Source: Neocallimastix lanati (nom. inval.)
Taxonomy: Eukaryota; Neocallimastigomycota; Neocallimastigomycetes; Neocallimastigales; Neocallimastigaceae
Assembly (NCBI GenBank): GCA_016946835.1
Contig: JACVTC010000023.1
Span: forward strand, 597,001-661,000
Direction: 5' to 3'
Length of the DNA: 64,000 nucleotides
Position numbers and translations under genes: made by a program. Positions 25,196 to 38,315 of this stretch are shown one piece after another. The stretch's first letter is position 1; each line of letters begins with the position of its first letter. The notes below the pieces were generated by a model. That model worked only from the letters and a program-made list of their open reading frames with translations. It made no database searches and was not told the DNA's origin.

Positions 25196-27957
25196 TTTGA
25201 TAAACTTTTATTTTTTTATTAAATTTATTTTATTTTTTATTTTATATTTTTATAAATATATTATTTTATTTTATATTATCTAAATTATATATAAATATTA
25301 TTTATAATTATAAAATTTTATTATATAAAATGTATTTTATTTAGTATTAATTTATCTAAAGAAATAAAATAACTTTAACTTGATATTATACTAATATATT
25401 TTTTTATTCATTACTTACAATAATTGCTCGCAACTATATAATATATAATTATAAAATTTTAAAATTTTAAATTTTTATTTAATAAAAATATTTTTTTTAT
25501 TAATTTTAATTCTATATATATATTATACAAAAATATTTAATTATTTCAATTCAAAGAAATAATAATAATATTCTTTGAGTATAACTTTTTTTTTTATTTT
25601 ATTTTTAAAAAAAAAGGTTAATGACGAATATAAAAAAGAAAAAATTCTGTTTAAATATTTTTTTTTTTTTTATTTAATTCATATTAAAAATAAAATAAAA
25701 TTTAATTAAAATAAAATTCAATAGAATATAAAAAACTTAAAAATGTATTATTATAAAATTATATAAAAATATAATAAAAGTTTAAAAAAATTTTACATAT
25801 ATATTTAATTTAATACAAAATATTAAAAAATTTTAATATAATACAGTAATATTCAATAACATTATAATAATATATAAATATTATATAAAATTAATATTTT
25901 ATAAAAATAATATTAAGATTTGTTTAATACATCTTATACAATATTTAATATTGACCATTATCTTCTGTTTTATTTTTGTAATCTTAATTTCTATTAAATT
26001 AATTAAAAAATAATCATTTGGAAAAACCAATAATACAAAAAGTTTAATAAATAATAAAATTAAAAATTACGGATTATTATTTATAAATTGATTTGCAAGG
26101 AAAAAATTAAAAGTTAAATCTATATAAAATCTTATTTTAATAATATTAATAATAATTAATAAAGAAACTTATTTTAACTATAAAAATATATAAAGTACGA
26201 AAGTTTAATTGGAAAGTTCAATAATTTTAATATTTAGAAAAAAATAAAAAAAAAATAAAAAAGGAGAATATAATAAATTTTAAAAAATATAATTTATTAA
26301 AAGGAAAAAATTATTTATAAATGTATAAATACATTTTATTAATTATTTTATATATAGATGTACTGTTAATATATTAATAAATTAAAAAAGAATAATAATA
26401 ATTTAGAAAAAAAAAAAAAGAAAAGAAAAAATTGCTAATAAATTAAATGATATAATTAATTTTTTCGAAATAAACTTATTTTTCCAAAATATAATAATGA
26501 GGATCATTTCCAATAATTATTATTAATATTAAAGAGAAACCTAATTTATTATTAAAATATAAAATATAATAGTAATATAAAAAAATTATTAAACTTTAAG
26601 AGTTGAAAAAAAAAAAGTGAAATAAATATATGTGTATTAAAAATATAAAAATATAATTATACTAATTAAATAAGTATTTTTTCTTTTAAAATATATATAT
26701 ATATATTTTTTATTTTATATATAATTAAATTTTATTACATTAAATTATATTATTCATTTCTTATATTAAAACAAAAATAAATAATTTCATTTAATTATAA
26801 TAATAATGTAGAAATATATTAATAAGTTAAAATTAAAAGGTAAAAAATAATTAATTATAATTTAAATTTGAAGTTTTATCATAACTTTATATATTATTAT
26901 TTTCAAATTAATTATGTAGTATTTTTACAAATATGATGATTCATTTTTTCATTTTAATTTTTTTTTTCTTATATAATTATATATATATATATATAATTAA
27001 TTATATATTTATTAAATATAATTTAACATCTTTTTTTTTTTTTTTTTTTTATACTATTTTAATATTATCAAATATATTAATTATTAAATTATCTAATTTT
27101 GTTTTTTTAACAAATAAAATTGAAGTCAAATAACAGAAAAAAAAAATAATAAGAATAGAATGAAAATAAATGGTTATGCGTCACTTTGCCCTTGAATTAT
27201 ACGATACATTTAATATTTAAAAAAATTTTATTCTCCGAATTGGAAATAAAATAAATAATAATAAAACTTTTTTTTTCCATTTTCTAAATATTTGAATATT
27301 TTAATAAAACCATTTTAAAATATATTATAATAGAGAATTGTAATACAAAAAAAAAAAAAAAAAAACATAGCCTAATATATAATATTGAAAGACTAAATAT
27401 CACTAAATTAAAAATTCATCTATATTTTTTGTTTTTAATTGTATTTTGTTTTATTAAAATTCTTAATTTAAAGAAATATAATTAAAAAAAAAAAAAAAAA
27501 TTATGCGATTAAGTTTTAGAAACAATAATAATAATTACTGTAATTTTATTTTTTTTTTTTTTTTTTTCTATTTGTTTTATCTTATTTTTTACTCAAAAGT
27601 AAAAAATATGATTTAAAATTCAATAATATTTTATTATTATATAAATTGCAGAATAGTTTTATATGTTATTATTAATTTATTTTATAAAAATATATTAAAA
27701 ATACAATTTTTTTTAAAATATTTTTATAATTTGATAATTCATAATAATTCATAATATATATCTAGTATTTGAAATGTATTCAATTCAAATGTATTAATAT
27801 TCTCGATTTTAAAAATGCTTCATCTTCCATTTTCATCTATACAAGATAGATATGACGATGAAATTATCATTTATGAGCTATATATTATATTTCTGTATTC
27901 CTTTTCAGTTTGAAACATATTTGAATAGTCATTATTTTCAATTTCTGTCAAACTTCC
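25196..27957. other. Intergenic, AT-rich, no gene
   Basis: About 2.8 kb with the upstream region of the xylanase gene at its left end. Open frames here are poly-Phe/Ile artefacts of T runs (for example 26933-27133). A slightly less AT-rich patch at about 27170-27215 (TGCGTCACTTTGCCCTTGAA) is too short to interpret. No repeats longer than simple runs were noticed. Confidence 0.75.
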
Positions 27958-30846
27958 TTATATTCTCCTAATATAATTTATTTTTGAATTTGTAAAAATT
28001 CTAAAAAACTTAACTCCAAATATTATAAAAAAATTAGATAGTGTAAAGATAATAAGTATTATTGAAGGGAATAAAAAATAAGCAAAATGATTTTTAAAAT
28101 TAGTGGTTTGTACTATAAAGTATAAAATATATAATATGATATCCACAGAGACTGCAGATGTAATTAATCTGATATCAATTACAATTTCCAAAATATTCCA
28201 TTCTACAAATAAAAAGAATATTATAGCTAATACAATTAATACTTTTTCTGTATATGAGAAAAACTTTATTGTAATTCCAAAAACACTTCTATCTATACAT
28301 GATAAATAATTTTTCCCATCATGAATTATGTTTTCTTTCATTTTGTATGGTACTCTTATTATAGGAATAATCATAATGATATCAAATAGAATGAACCCAA
28401 GAAAAAATAAATATTTATGATTTTTAATTCTACTTTTATAATTAAATTTTTTTTGAAATATAACAATTAGTTTATAAAGAAACGGAATAAAAATTAATGA
28501 AAACCCTAAAGAAAGTAATATGAATTTTAATTTGCATTTAAATATACTCAGGTTTCCGTAATATGTAAAAATTATACTTGTATGAAAGATTAATCCAATT
28601 AGAATAATAATCCAAAAGTCGATACTAAGAAATCGAAAATGATACCTGTATTTTTTAATAAAAATTAATACAATGGTAAGTAGTATAATAATTAAAGTGG
28701 TCACAGAGATTATAAAGATAAGAATTCCAATTTTTGGGGTGGATGAATTAATGATAGAAAAAGAATGAAACCGTACTATGTCATCAATAGCGATTAAAGT
28801 TTCAGTAGCTGTTTTATTTTTATATAAAAAATTCTGAATTAATTCACTAAACTTCATTGAATATTCATCATAATTATTTGTTAAATTACTTGGTCTAATT
28901 ATAGGTTGAATACTTTTTATTAATTCACAATCTATTATCTGACATACTTCTGGGTCATCATATAAACTTATAATTGCCGATTTAAGAATTCCATTTAGCA
29001 TTAATTTTTTTTGAGTTTCCACTGAAGTCATATATTTTAATGCATCTACAGCTAGTTTTTTCTGATTTTCTGCTATATATTTGTTAATGCCAACATTTGT
29101 TCCTCCAATAGCCGATCCTGAAATTCCTTCTTTATTTCCAACCAAAGGTATAATTTTATATGGAATATTATTAATGGGATAGTACCAATATTTAAGAAAG
29201 AGTCCTTTACCAGTAAATAGCCGTATAAAAGTTTCTATTTCAATGGCCATAAATATTTCGTCTAAAATTAATTTAATGTATAATAATATATTTATTATTA
29301 TTATTATTATAATTATTATTATTTAATTATTACTTAATTATTATTATTTTATTATTATTATTATTATTATTATTTAATTATTATTATTATTTAATTATTA
29401 TTATTATTTATTATTACTATAATTATTATTATTTAATTATTATTATTATTTAATTATTACAATAATTATTATTATTTAATTATCATTATTATTATTTTAT
29501 TATAATATTCTATTATTTTTAAATACAGTTTGAATTATTTAGTAATAAATAAAATATTTTAAAATGATTACTTCTTTTTTATTATCATTGTTTTAATAAT
29601 TATTATTAATTATATTACCGGATGCTAATTCTTCTTTTATTTCCATTAATTTATTTAAAGCATTTTCTGCTTCCCTACTAGTATATTCTGGATACGGGAA
29701 ATTTTTTTCATTTCTAAATGAATAAATAAATTCTTGTGTTGAATATACTATTGCTTCAGAGTCTTAATAATTAATAATAATAAATAAATAAATATGGAAA
29801 TAAATAAATTAGTTGAAGTAGATTTAATAGGGAAAAATATATATCATTTTTAATTAATTGATTATATCATATATATTTCTTATTATAATTTTAATTTTTT
29901 ATTTTTTTTTTTTTACATGGAAAAAAACCATTGTATAATAACAATTCATTTGAATTCTCATCATTATCCCTAATATATTTTCCTATTTCCAGTAATTCGT
30001 TCCATGTTTTTGGTATTTTTTTATTATGCTTTTTTAAAAGATTTGTATTACAGTAGAGAACATTAAATTCATAAGTTATAGGCTATATTATTATTTAGAT
30101 TATGTTGTATATATATGTATTAAGAATAAAAATACAATGCAATTCAATATAATAATTGGATGAAGGGTCAGTTTAAATAATGATTATTGAGTATCAATAA
30201 TTAATTATTATTTCTTTTATTTATGTAAAATTGTTTATTTTATTTTTATTTTCATATTTATTTTTATTTTTATTTTATTTTATTTTAAAAATTCGTACTA
30301 ATTACATACTAATCCAACCCATTTATCTTTATATTTACATGACTGCGTTGCAATGCCAGATGAAAAATGTGACATATGTTCAGCTGGTAACCAATCGCCT
30401 AAATCTATAAAATACGGTGCATAACGAGGGGAATACATAACATCATAAAAAATAATATCATATTTTACTGAATGTTTTCGTAAGAGATGCTCAATCGTTG
30501 ATCCATATTCACTAGCTATTAACGAAGAATTTTTATATGTATATAGTGTTAGCGACATTTCAACTTCAAGATTTTCTTTTTTAGCATAATTATTAAATTC
30601 ATTGACTAATGTATTAAATAATACTCCATTCATATCATAAGATAATGCAACAGATCTTAATATTACCTTACATTTACCTAGGTAGTTTATATATATACAT
30701 ATATATATTGAAATAAAATTTAATAATTTTTATATATAAATGATAGAATATAAGTATTATTAAAATGTTTATATTATACATTTTAGTATATTTTGAATTA
30801 CTAATAAAAATAAATAATATATAATAATATATTTTTGTTTAATCAT
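27958..30846 (-). CDS. Solute-binding-protein/class C-like seven-helix receptor, copy 1 (682 residues)
   Basis: Five exons on the minus strand: 30846-30780, 30677-30310, 30082-29917, 29762-29619 and 29261-27958 (2049 nt). Exon 1 codes only a hydrophobic signal peptide (IIIYYLFLLVIQNIL). Residues about 23-400 form a bacterial family 1 solute-binding domain: an N-terminal VALSYD strand, a hinge block DIIFYDVMYSPRYAPYF with DLGDWLP, DKWVGL, then TWNELLEIGKYI, VGNKEGISGSAIGGTNVGIN and AVDALKYMTSVETQKK (the usual late helix with MTS-x-E-x-Q). From about 426 there are seven hydrophobic segments, with the class C GPCR pattern: IDFWIIILIGLIF, a Cys before helix 3, and LGFSLIFIPFLYKL. The protein should sit in the plasma membrane with the binding domain outside. 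The ligand is unknown; sugars or peptides are plausible from the binding-domain family. The next gene is its paralogue with the same exon plan. Small exon 1 is an inference from phase and splice sites. Confidence 0.85.
29280..29510. repeat. Imperfect (ATT)n/ATTATTATTTAATT array inside intron 4
   Basis: The last intron of receptor copy 1 holds repeated blocks of TTATTATTATTTAATTA with occasional C interruptions. It is non-coding simple sequence. The matching intron of copy 2 is short and lacks it. Confidence 0.9.
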
Positions 30847-30983
30847 TTCATTAATATTCTTCAAAAATGTTTATGTTAAAAAAAACATATTAAAAAAAAA
30901 TAATATATATTAAATAAAATTAAATAAATATAAATAAATAAATAAATATAAATAAAAAATAAAAAAAATAAATAAATAAATAA

Positions 30984-31030
<47 letters not shown>

Positions 31031-31661
31031 TTATTAGTATTTTGAATTAGAATTTATTATATGATGCATAAACTATAATTATAATGATAATAATAATAAT
31101 ATTTATCATAATAATATTTTATATTTTAATTTGATTATATAAAAAAATATGTATAAATTTTAAAAAGTAATATTAATTTGGATTAAAAAAATTTCTTTTT
31201 CATATTATATAAAAAAGAGAAAATAGAAATAAATAAATAAATAAATAAATAATATCTAATTAATAATATAAATATTTTAAATTAAACTTTATTAAATGAA
31301 GGGAAAAATAATAAGAATAAGAATAATAGAAAAAAAAATAATTTAAATATTTATTTGTTGATTAGTATTAATAATAGTAATAATAATAATATTATTATTA
31401 TTGTATTAGTATTTAATAATAATATTTAATATTAGTATTGGCAATTAATAATAGTTTTGGTAATATATATTAGTATTTGTATTAGTATTAGTATTGGTAT
31501 TAATATTTTAATATTTTATATTTTTTTAATTTTTTAATTATTATAATTATTATAATTATTATTATTATTATTAGTAGTAGTAGTAGTAGTTTTATTTGTA
31601 TTTGTATTTGTATTATTATTCTATAATCATTTTAATTAGAATAAAATTTTAATAAAAATAA
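30847..31661. other. Spacer between the two receptor genes
   Basis: AT-rich, with a mixed AAAT/A-run block at 30890-31028 (the last 48 bases nearly all A), a TAAT/TAG-rich region at 31370-31620 including repeated TTAGTATT units and a run of AGT, and the 3' flank of receptor copy 2. No gene was found. Confidence 0.8.
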
Positions 31662-33910
31662 TTAAATATAATTAGAAGGAAACATTTCATTGGAACTAGA
31701 TTCTAAATCTAGTGAATTTTTTGAAAGTGCTTCAATAAATAATATATCTGCGTCGTTATTTGTCAAAATCCTTATTATTCTTACACCATATATTATTGCA
31801 TAATTTGACAATACAAATATTAGAATAATTAATGAATAAAATAAATAAAAAGCGATATAATGGGTGATATTAATAGAAATCATAAAAATGTATAGTGCAT
31901 ATAAAAAAATATCTATTAATATTGCAACGGTAATTGATCTAACATCCTTCAAAATCTTCCAAATATTCCACTCATGAAATGCTAATATTAGCATGGCTAT
32001 AACAATTAATCCCTTTTCAATTAAAGAGACTAAATATAAGTATTTTCCATAATTATTAATATAAAGTTTACATACTCTGTAATTTTTCCCATTTTCAATG
32101 AATTTAATTTCAGGTGTAGTAGATAATGATAAATATAATTTACTTAATATGATATCAATTAAAATGAAAAATATCAAAAACAAATATTTGTAGTTCCTAT
32201 TTATAATTAAGTATTTTCGTTCTTTTGGAAAATTTTCAATGAAGCTATGAAATAGAGGAATAAAATAAAAAGTGAAACCAAAAAGCCATAAAATATATCT
32301 TAATTGGCATTTCGTTTTTGTCAATTCTCCATAATTTATCAATATCACAATTAAATGTAGTACAAGTCCAAATAATACAAAAATCCAAAAATCAGTGCTT
32401 AAAAACCTGAAATAGGGTTTATATTTTTTAATGAATAAAAATGGTAAAGTGAAAAGGATCATCAGTAAACTAATAATAACCAATACAAAAATAATAATTC
32501 CAGCTAGAGGTGATGTAATGTTGATTTCATAAATTTTTTCTATATTTTCAATTTTATTTAATATATCTGGTGCTGATTTATCTTCATATAAAAAGTCAGA
32601 TATATATTTTCTAAATTTTTCGGAATATAAATCATAGCTAACAATCTTAGGATTTGGTCTAGCAATAGGTTGAATATTTTTAATTAATTCACAGTCTATA
32701 GCAGCACATACTTCCTCATCGTCATATAAACTATGGATAGCTGAAACTGATTTTAACTTAAGTAATATTTTTTTTTGAATTTCCTTGGATGTCATAAACT
32801 GTAATGCTTTAGCAGCTAACCTTTTACGAGAATCAGATATAAATTTATTAATACCAATATTGGTTCCTCCTATAGTAGATCCCGAAACACCTTCTTTATT
32901 ACCTACTAAAGGTATCACCTTATAAACTGGATTTGTTGGTAAAAGCCAAAATTTTATAAACAAATTATTTTGAGAGAATAGACTATTTAATGTTTCTGAT
33001 TCTTGTGATTTAAAAATATCATCTTATTTAAAGAATAAAAAAAAAAAAATCGTTGTAAATACATATATAAAATAAATTTTTACATTCAATATTTTTTTTT
33101 TTTTGATTTATTACTATATATATTTTTTATTCAGTTCATTTGAAATTATAAAATTTTTTCATTTATAATAGTTACTATCAGATAGTTCATCTTTTAAATT
33201 TCTTAACATATTTAGAGCATCAATGACTTCTTTACTTGTATAATCTGGAAATGGGGATTCTTTTGTGTTTCTAAAGGAATAGATAAATTCATGTGCTGAG
33301 CATAATGAAGTCTCATAATCTTAATATATTTAAATGAATAATATTATAAAAATTAATTTTATAGGAAAATAATATCATTTAACATATTTATTAAAAAAAA
33401 ATTTTATTTATATGTATAGATATAAATATAACCAATAATATATAATATAATAAAAGTATAATATACATATATAAATATAATCAATAATATATAATTAAAT
33501 AAATGTATAATATACATATATATAAATTAATAAATAAATAAATTATAACTTTTAGCCTAATAATAATTTAATTTTTATTATAGAAACAAATATAATTAAA
33601 ATATATACCTGGAAATAATCCATTATATATTATTAAATTATTATTGAATTTTTCATATTGTCGAATATCTTTACCAATTTTTAATAGTTCATTCCATGTT
33701 TTAGGTATGTTTTTATTATATTTATTTAATAGATTCATATTACAATATAATACATCATATAAAACATGTGCGGGCTATAATTATTAAGTATAATATTAAA
33801 TTTAATATAATTAGTAAAAATATTAATTTTAAATTTTATCACTATATGTACATAAAAATATGATATAATTATACAATAAACCCTATAAAAAATTAATCCG
33901 AATAATAATC

Positions 33911-33952
<42 letters not shown>

Positions 33953-34407
33953 CTTACTTACTAATCCAACCCATTTATCACCATTTTTACAAAATTGTGA
34001 TGCTACACCGGAAGAGTAGAGTTCAAGATGATCCTCAGGTAACCAATCTCTTAAATCCTCGAGATAAGATGAATACCTCTTAGTATACATTATATCATAA
34101 AAATATAGATCATAATCAGTCAAACCCTTATTCATAAGATATTCTAACGAGGTTCCGTAATTATTAACTAGTAAAGAAGAATTCTTACTGGTATATAAAT
34201 TAAGAAATAACTCCATATCTAAATTATTTGCTTTAGCATATTTATTGAATTCATAGGTCATAAAATTGAAAATTTCACCACTATCTTGATATGATAAAGC
34301 AATGGCCTTTAATTTAACTTTTTCACCTTTACCTAATATAATAATATAATATATTTATATAATTTAATATTTTATTTTTATTTTAATTTTTAATTTTTAT
34401 TTTAAAT

Positions 34408-34442
<35 letters not shown>

Positions 34443-34584
34443 CAAAAGTATATACATAATAAAAAATTTCATTATTTATTATATATCTTTTAAATATAAA
34501 AAACTATATAAATAATTATAATATAATATTATTACATATTTGGGTATATAATATTATTATTAGAATAATATAATATAAATTCAT
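31662..34584 (-). CDS. Solute-binding-protein/class C-like seven-helix receptor, copy 2 (696 residues)
   Basis: Five exons on the minus strand: 34584-34536, 34332-33962, 33774-33609, 33319-33176 and 33022-31662 (2091 nt). The plan matches copy 1: a signal-peptide exon (NLYYIILIIILYTQI), a solute-binding domain with LYFYDIMYTKRYSSYL, DLRDWLPEDH, TWNELLKIGKDI, VGNKEGVSGSTIGGTNIGIN and AAKALQFMTSKEIQKK, then seven hydrophobic segments from about residue 416. Helix 2-3 sequence FWIFVLFGLVLH, LTKTKCQLRYILWLFGFTF keeps the class C-like Cys and Trp-Leu-x-Gly-Phe. The C-terminal tail is longer than in copy 1 and Ser-rich. Exons 3 and 4 have exactly the same lengths (166 and 144) as in copy 1, which shows a gene duplication. 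The second intron carries a 39-base A run. Ligand and signalling partner are unknown. Confidence 0.86.
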
Positions 34585-34740
34585 ATTTTGTCTTTTAAAG
34601 AAAAGTATTAATATAAATAATGTATTTATTGTAATAAATACAGCTTGTTTTTTCTTTTTATTAATATATATATAACAATATATATATTTAATATAATTTT
34701 ATTTATATTTTCTCAAAAAAATAAAAATAAAAATAAAAAG

Positions 34741-34788
<48 letters not shown>

Positions 34789-35550
34789 ATATTATATTAT
34801 ATGTAGGATATGTAAAATTTATAAATAAATAAATAAAAAAAAAAAAAAAGTATATATTTTATAAAAAAAAAAACGTTTTATTACGATTTGGAGATATTTT
34901 TATTACTTTAAAAATTATTATGTTTATAAAATAATAAAAATTAATATTTTTTTTTAATATTGATTTACCACATTTTTATAGTACAAAAAGTATTATTAAA
35001 AAAAAAAATAAATTAAATTTTTTATTTCTAATATTTTATTATTATATTCATTTTTTATTATATTATTTTTATGAATTTATATATATATTTGTTTAATATT
35101 GTTATTTTTATTTCATAGTAAAAAAAAAAATTGGCTATAAAAGTGTGGTTTAGGCGATTTTACTAATTGGTTTAGTTAATTTTTAATTCATATTAATGTA
35201 ATCATTAATGTAAATGTAATGTAGTATATATATATATATAAGGATTTTTTTTTTTTTAAAAAAAAAAAAATTATACAATAATATAATTTTAACTTTATCA
35301 AACTTTAAAAATTAAAAAAAATAATAATAATAAGACCTTATTGTAAGTATATAATATATAAAATATAAAAATATATATGAATTGTAATTGTATATAGTAA
35401 AATCAAACAAATAAAATAAAATTTCCAGTTAATGAAATTTAGTAAAATTAAAATTAATCAATTAAAAAAAAAAAAATAAAAAAAAAATAAAATAAAATGA
35501 TTTGAGATTTATTAAAAATAATAATAATAATAAAAAAAAAAAAGTAAATA
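34585..35550. other. Intergenic between divergent receptor and acetyltransferase genes
   Basis: Upstream DNA of both receptor copy 2 (minus) and the GNAT gene (plus). It has A runs at 34745-34787 and 34835-34849 and T/A blocks around 35250-35270. A less AT-rich stretch at about 35131-35185 (GGCTATAAAAGTGTGGTTTA) contains a TATAAAA box, but it lies about 400 bases from the GNAT start, so its role is unclear. Confidence 0.65.
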
Positions 35551-36051
35551 ATGAAATTAAGGAAATACGAATCAAGCGATTCTAAACTAATTTGTAGTTG
35601 GATCGTTGACGAGAAATCATTATATCGATGGTCAGCGGATAGAATAGGAAAATTTCCACTTAATGGTAATGAACTTAATGAAGCTTATACCCAAGCATCG
35701 AGTCATGGAGAAATTGTACCTTTAGTTGCTATTGATGAAGAAAATAAAGTGATTGGTAGTTTTCTCATTAGATATCCAAATAAGAATGATAAAAAAACCG
35801 TTCGTTTTGGCTTTGTAATTGTAGCCCCATCATTACGTGGACATGGGTATGGTAAAAAAATGTTACAGTTAGCAATAGCATATGCCAGGGACACTCTAAA
35901 AGCATCTCGAATAACATTGAGTGTATTTTTAGACAATAATAGTGCACTACACTGCTATGAATCTGTTGGATTCAAACCAATTGGTAATACTGAAATCTTT
36001 AAATTTAAAGAAGAAGATTGGAAATGTACTGAAATGGATATTACATTGTAA
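35551..36051 (+). CDS. GNAT-family N-acetyltransferase, RimJ/RimL-like
   Basis: A single-exon gene of 166 residues; the ATG follows an A-rich leader and opens directly on the family's N-terminal strand (MKLRKYESSDSKLICSWI). The conserved acetyl-CoA binding region is complete: beta strand VRFGFVIVAPS, then the R-G-x-G-Y-G loop (LRGHGYGKKMLQLAIAYA, about 95-112), and the late block LSVFLDNNSALHCYESVGF (about 123-141). It transfers an acetyl group from acetyl-CoA to an amine; the substrate (protein N-terminus, amino sugar or small molecule) cannot be told from sequence. The compact domain, lack of introns and close resemblance to stand-alone bacterial GNATs suggest transfer from a rumen bacterium, which is an inference. 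It stands alone between intergenic stretches. Confidence 0.88.
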   Translation: MKLRKYESSDSKLICSWIVDEKSLYRWSADRIGKFPLNGNELNEAYTQASSHGEIVPLVAIDEENKVIGSFLIRYPNKNDKKTVRFGFVIVAPSLRGHGYGKKMLQLAIAYARDTLKASRITLSVFLDNNSALHCYESVGFKPIGNTEIFKFKEEDWKCTEMDITL

Positions 36052-36415
36052 TTATATAGAGAGAAAGTAATAAACTATGTAATATTTTATATATTTAATT
36101 GATATCTAATTGTGAAAATAAATTAATTTATCGATAATATGATAATTTATATAATTTATTATAAATATACAGTTATGTAACTAATAAATTAATTCATAAT
36201 AAATAATGATAATAGTAAAAATAATAATAAATAATAATAATAACTAATAAATAATAAATAATATTTATATCTATATATATATATAAAAGTAGTTATATAA
36301 AATTTAAATTTGGAAAGATAAATAAAAATATTATTACATTAATTTTTTAAAAAGTAAGAATCTTTTATTATTAAAATTAAAGAATAGCAATAAAAAATGA
36401 GAAAAATAAATAAAT

Positions 36416-36449
<34 letters not shown>

Positions 36450-37441
36450 TTCATAAATTATAAGCATAAGTCATTTACAAAATTTATTGATTAAAAAAAA
36501 ATAATAATAATAATAAAATTAATTATTATTATTAGATTACTTCAAATTTAATATAAACTTTATTACCTATTAAAAATAATATTACAATTATATTAAAATT
36601 ATTATGAAAAATATTTATTTATTGAAAGATTAATTTATTTATTTATTTATTATATTTATTTATTTATTTATTTTATTTATTTATTATATATATTTATTTA
36701 TTTATTTATTGTTTATTTATTGATTTATTGATTTATTAAATTATTTTTTTATTCATATAATTTACTAAAATTTAAAAAGAATATTAATTGCATTTTTATA
36801 TTATATATTTATATAAATTTGTATAATTTTAATATTATAAAAAAAATTATTTAAAAATAATAATAATAATAAAAAATAATTATAAATATTAAAATTTTTT
36901 TGGCAATAAAATAAAAAAAAATAGAAAAAAAAAAAGTTAGTTTTATCTTTATTGTTTTTTACCAATTTTATTTATAAACTCTATACATACAATTTTTTAT
37001 CTTTATCTTCTTTTACCCATTTTATTTATTAATTCTATACATATAATTTTTTGATGTAAATAAATTTAATAAAAATTAAAAATTAATTATACGTAATTGG
37101 AGGTTAAACAATTTATAGGTGTTAATATGTTAATATAAAAAAAAAAAGAATTGTATAAAAATATTCAATTATTTTAAAAATCTATAATGCTAAATATTTA
37201 AATATTTAATTTTTTAATAGTTCATTGTATATTGATATAAATATTATTAAATAATAGGAATTAAATTTAATTATAATATTATTGAAATTAGCAAATATAA
37301 AAAAATCATATAAATAATAATTAAATATTAAATAAAATAAAAAATAAAATTTAAATATTAATATAAGTACATTAGAAAAAATAAAATATATATATAGATA
37401 AACTAAAAATAAATAAATAAATAAAAAATAGAGAGAGAGAT
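36052..37441. other. Intergenic, AT-rich; (TTTA)n-like array
   Basis: No gene. The stretch holds an interrupted (TTTA)n block at about 36625-36740, an A run at 36423-36448, and two similar short lines at 36940-36990 and 37000-37050 (TTATCTTTAT..ATTTTATTTAT..CTCTATACATA), a local direct duplication of about 60 bases. Confidence 0.75.
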
Positions 37442-37618
37442 ATTAAATTCATTTTAGCCACTATAACTTTAATTCCTTTAGCCACTGCTTCAAAAGGATG
37501 TTGATCTGGTTATTATGGATCATGTAAAAAGGAATAATATTATTTAAAATATGGTTATTGGGGTAAGACTAGTGATTATTGTGGTACTGGTTGTACAATA
37601 ATAATAAATAATAAATAA
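37442..37618 (+). pseudogene. Broken small secreted CBM18 (chitin-binding) protein gene
   Basis: One forward frame from 37442 to TAA 37616-37618 reads a signal peptide (KFILATITLIPLATASKG) and then a CBM18/hevein-type module with SGYYGSCKK, KYGYWGKTSDYCGTGC. It is interrupted by TGA (37502-37504) right after the first Cys and by a TAA where CBM18 modules have the double-Cys. The start codon position holds ATT rather than ATG. CBM18 modules bind chitin and are common in chytrid-type fungi. This copy has lost its start, two cysteines and its frame, so it is a pseudogene. Confidence 0.65.
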
Positions 37619-37843
37619 AAATTATAAATAATAAAATAATGGAATAATTAAATAATAAATAATAAATAATAAATAATAAAATAAGTGGAGTATTAATAAT
37701 AAAACAAGTGGAGTATTGATATAAATAAATGAATAAATAGATAAATATTAATTCAAAATAATTTTTTTTAAAATTGTTTTTATTCGATATTAATTATATT
37801 TAATTTTATTTATTGATTTTTTTATTTATTTAATAATTTTCAA

Positions 37844-38224
37844 TTTGGCGAAATGCAACTTGACGAAATGCAATTTGGCGAAATGCTGTGATTATCCACA
37901 AAGAGTTGTGACAACCTTAATATTCCCATGTCTTGAGGGGGGCATAGGGCTGTTAAACTGTCTTTATTATTTATTATTTATTATATATTATATATTATAT
38001 ATTATTTATTATATATTATATATTATTTATTAATAAATACTTTTTTTTATTATTCCATGAATTTATTATTTATTATTTATATATTGTTCAATAATTTAGT
38101 TGGTTAGCTGTATTGCGGATATATTAGTTATGAATGCAATTAATTATATAAATATCTTATTTTATTTTAGTAATGCTTTGTTAGAACTGCCTTAGAGTAT
38201 TAAGTCTTAATTATATTTACAACA
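37844..38224 (+). mobile_element. Copia-like LTR remnant: polypurine tract plus LTR, copy A
   Basis: A TTGAGGGGGG polypurine tract (37932-37941) lies just before TGTTAAACTG at 37951, the order seen at the 3' end of copia-type elements. The candidate LTR runs from 37951 to ACAACA at 38224 (274 bases) and has TG..CA ends. Upstream, three near-copies of TTGRCGAAATGCAA (37846-37886) give a short open frame with AKCNLTKCNLAKC; this could be the last codons of the element or unrelated. No 5' LTR, primer site or coding core is present, and no target-site duplication was found. So this is a truncated element. Confidence 0.5.
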
Positions 38225-38284
38225 AAATATACATATAAATAATATAAAAAATAAAAAATATAAAGAAAAAAGAAAAATAAAATG

Positions 38285-38315
<31 letters not shown>

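Noticed and set aside
37845-38033. 62-codon frame with AKCNL/TKCNL repeats as a gene
   Set aside because: It runs across the polypurine tract into the LTR; probably the edge of the element, so noted there and not called as a gene.
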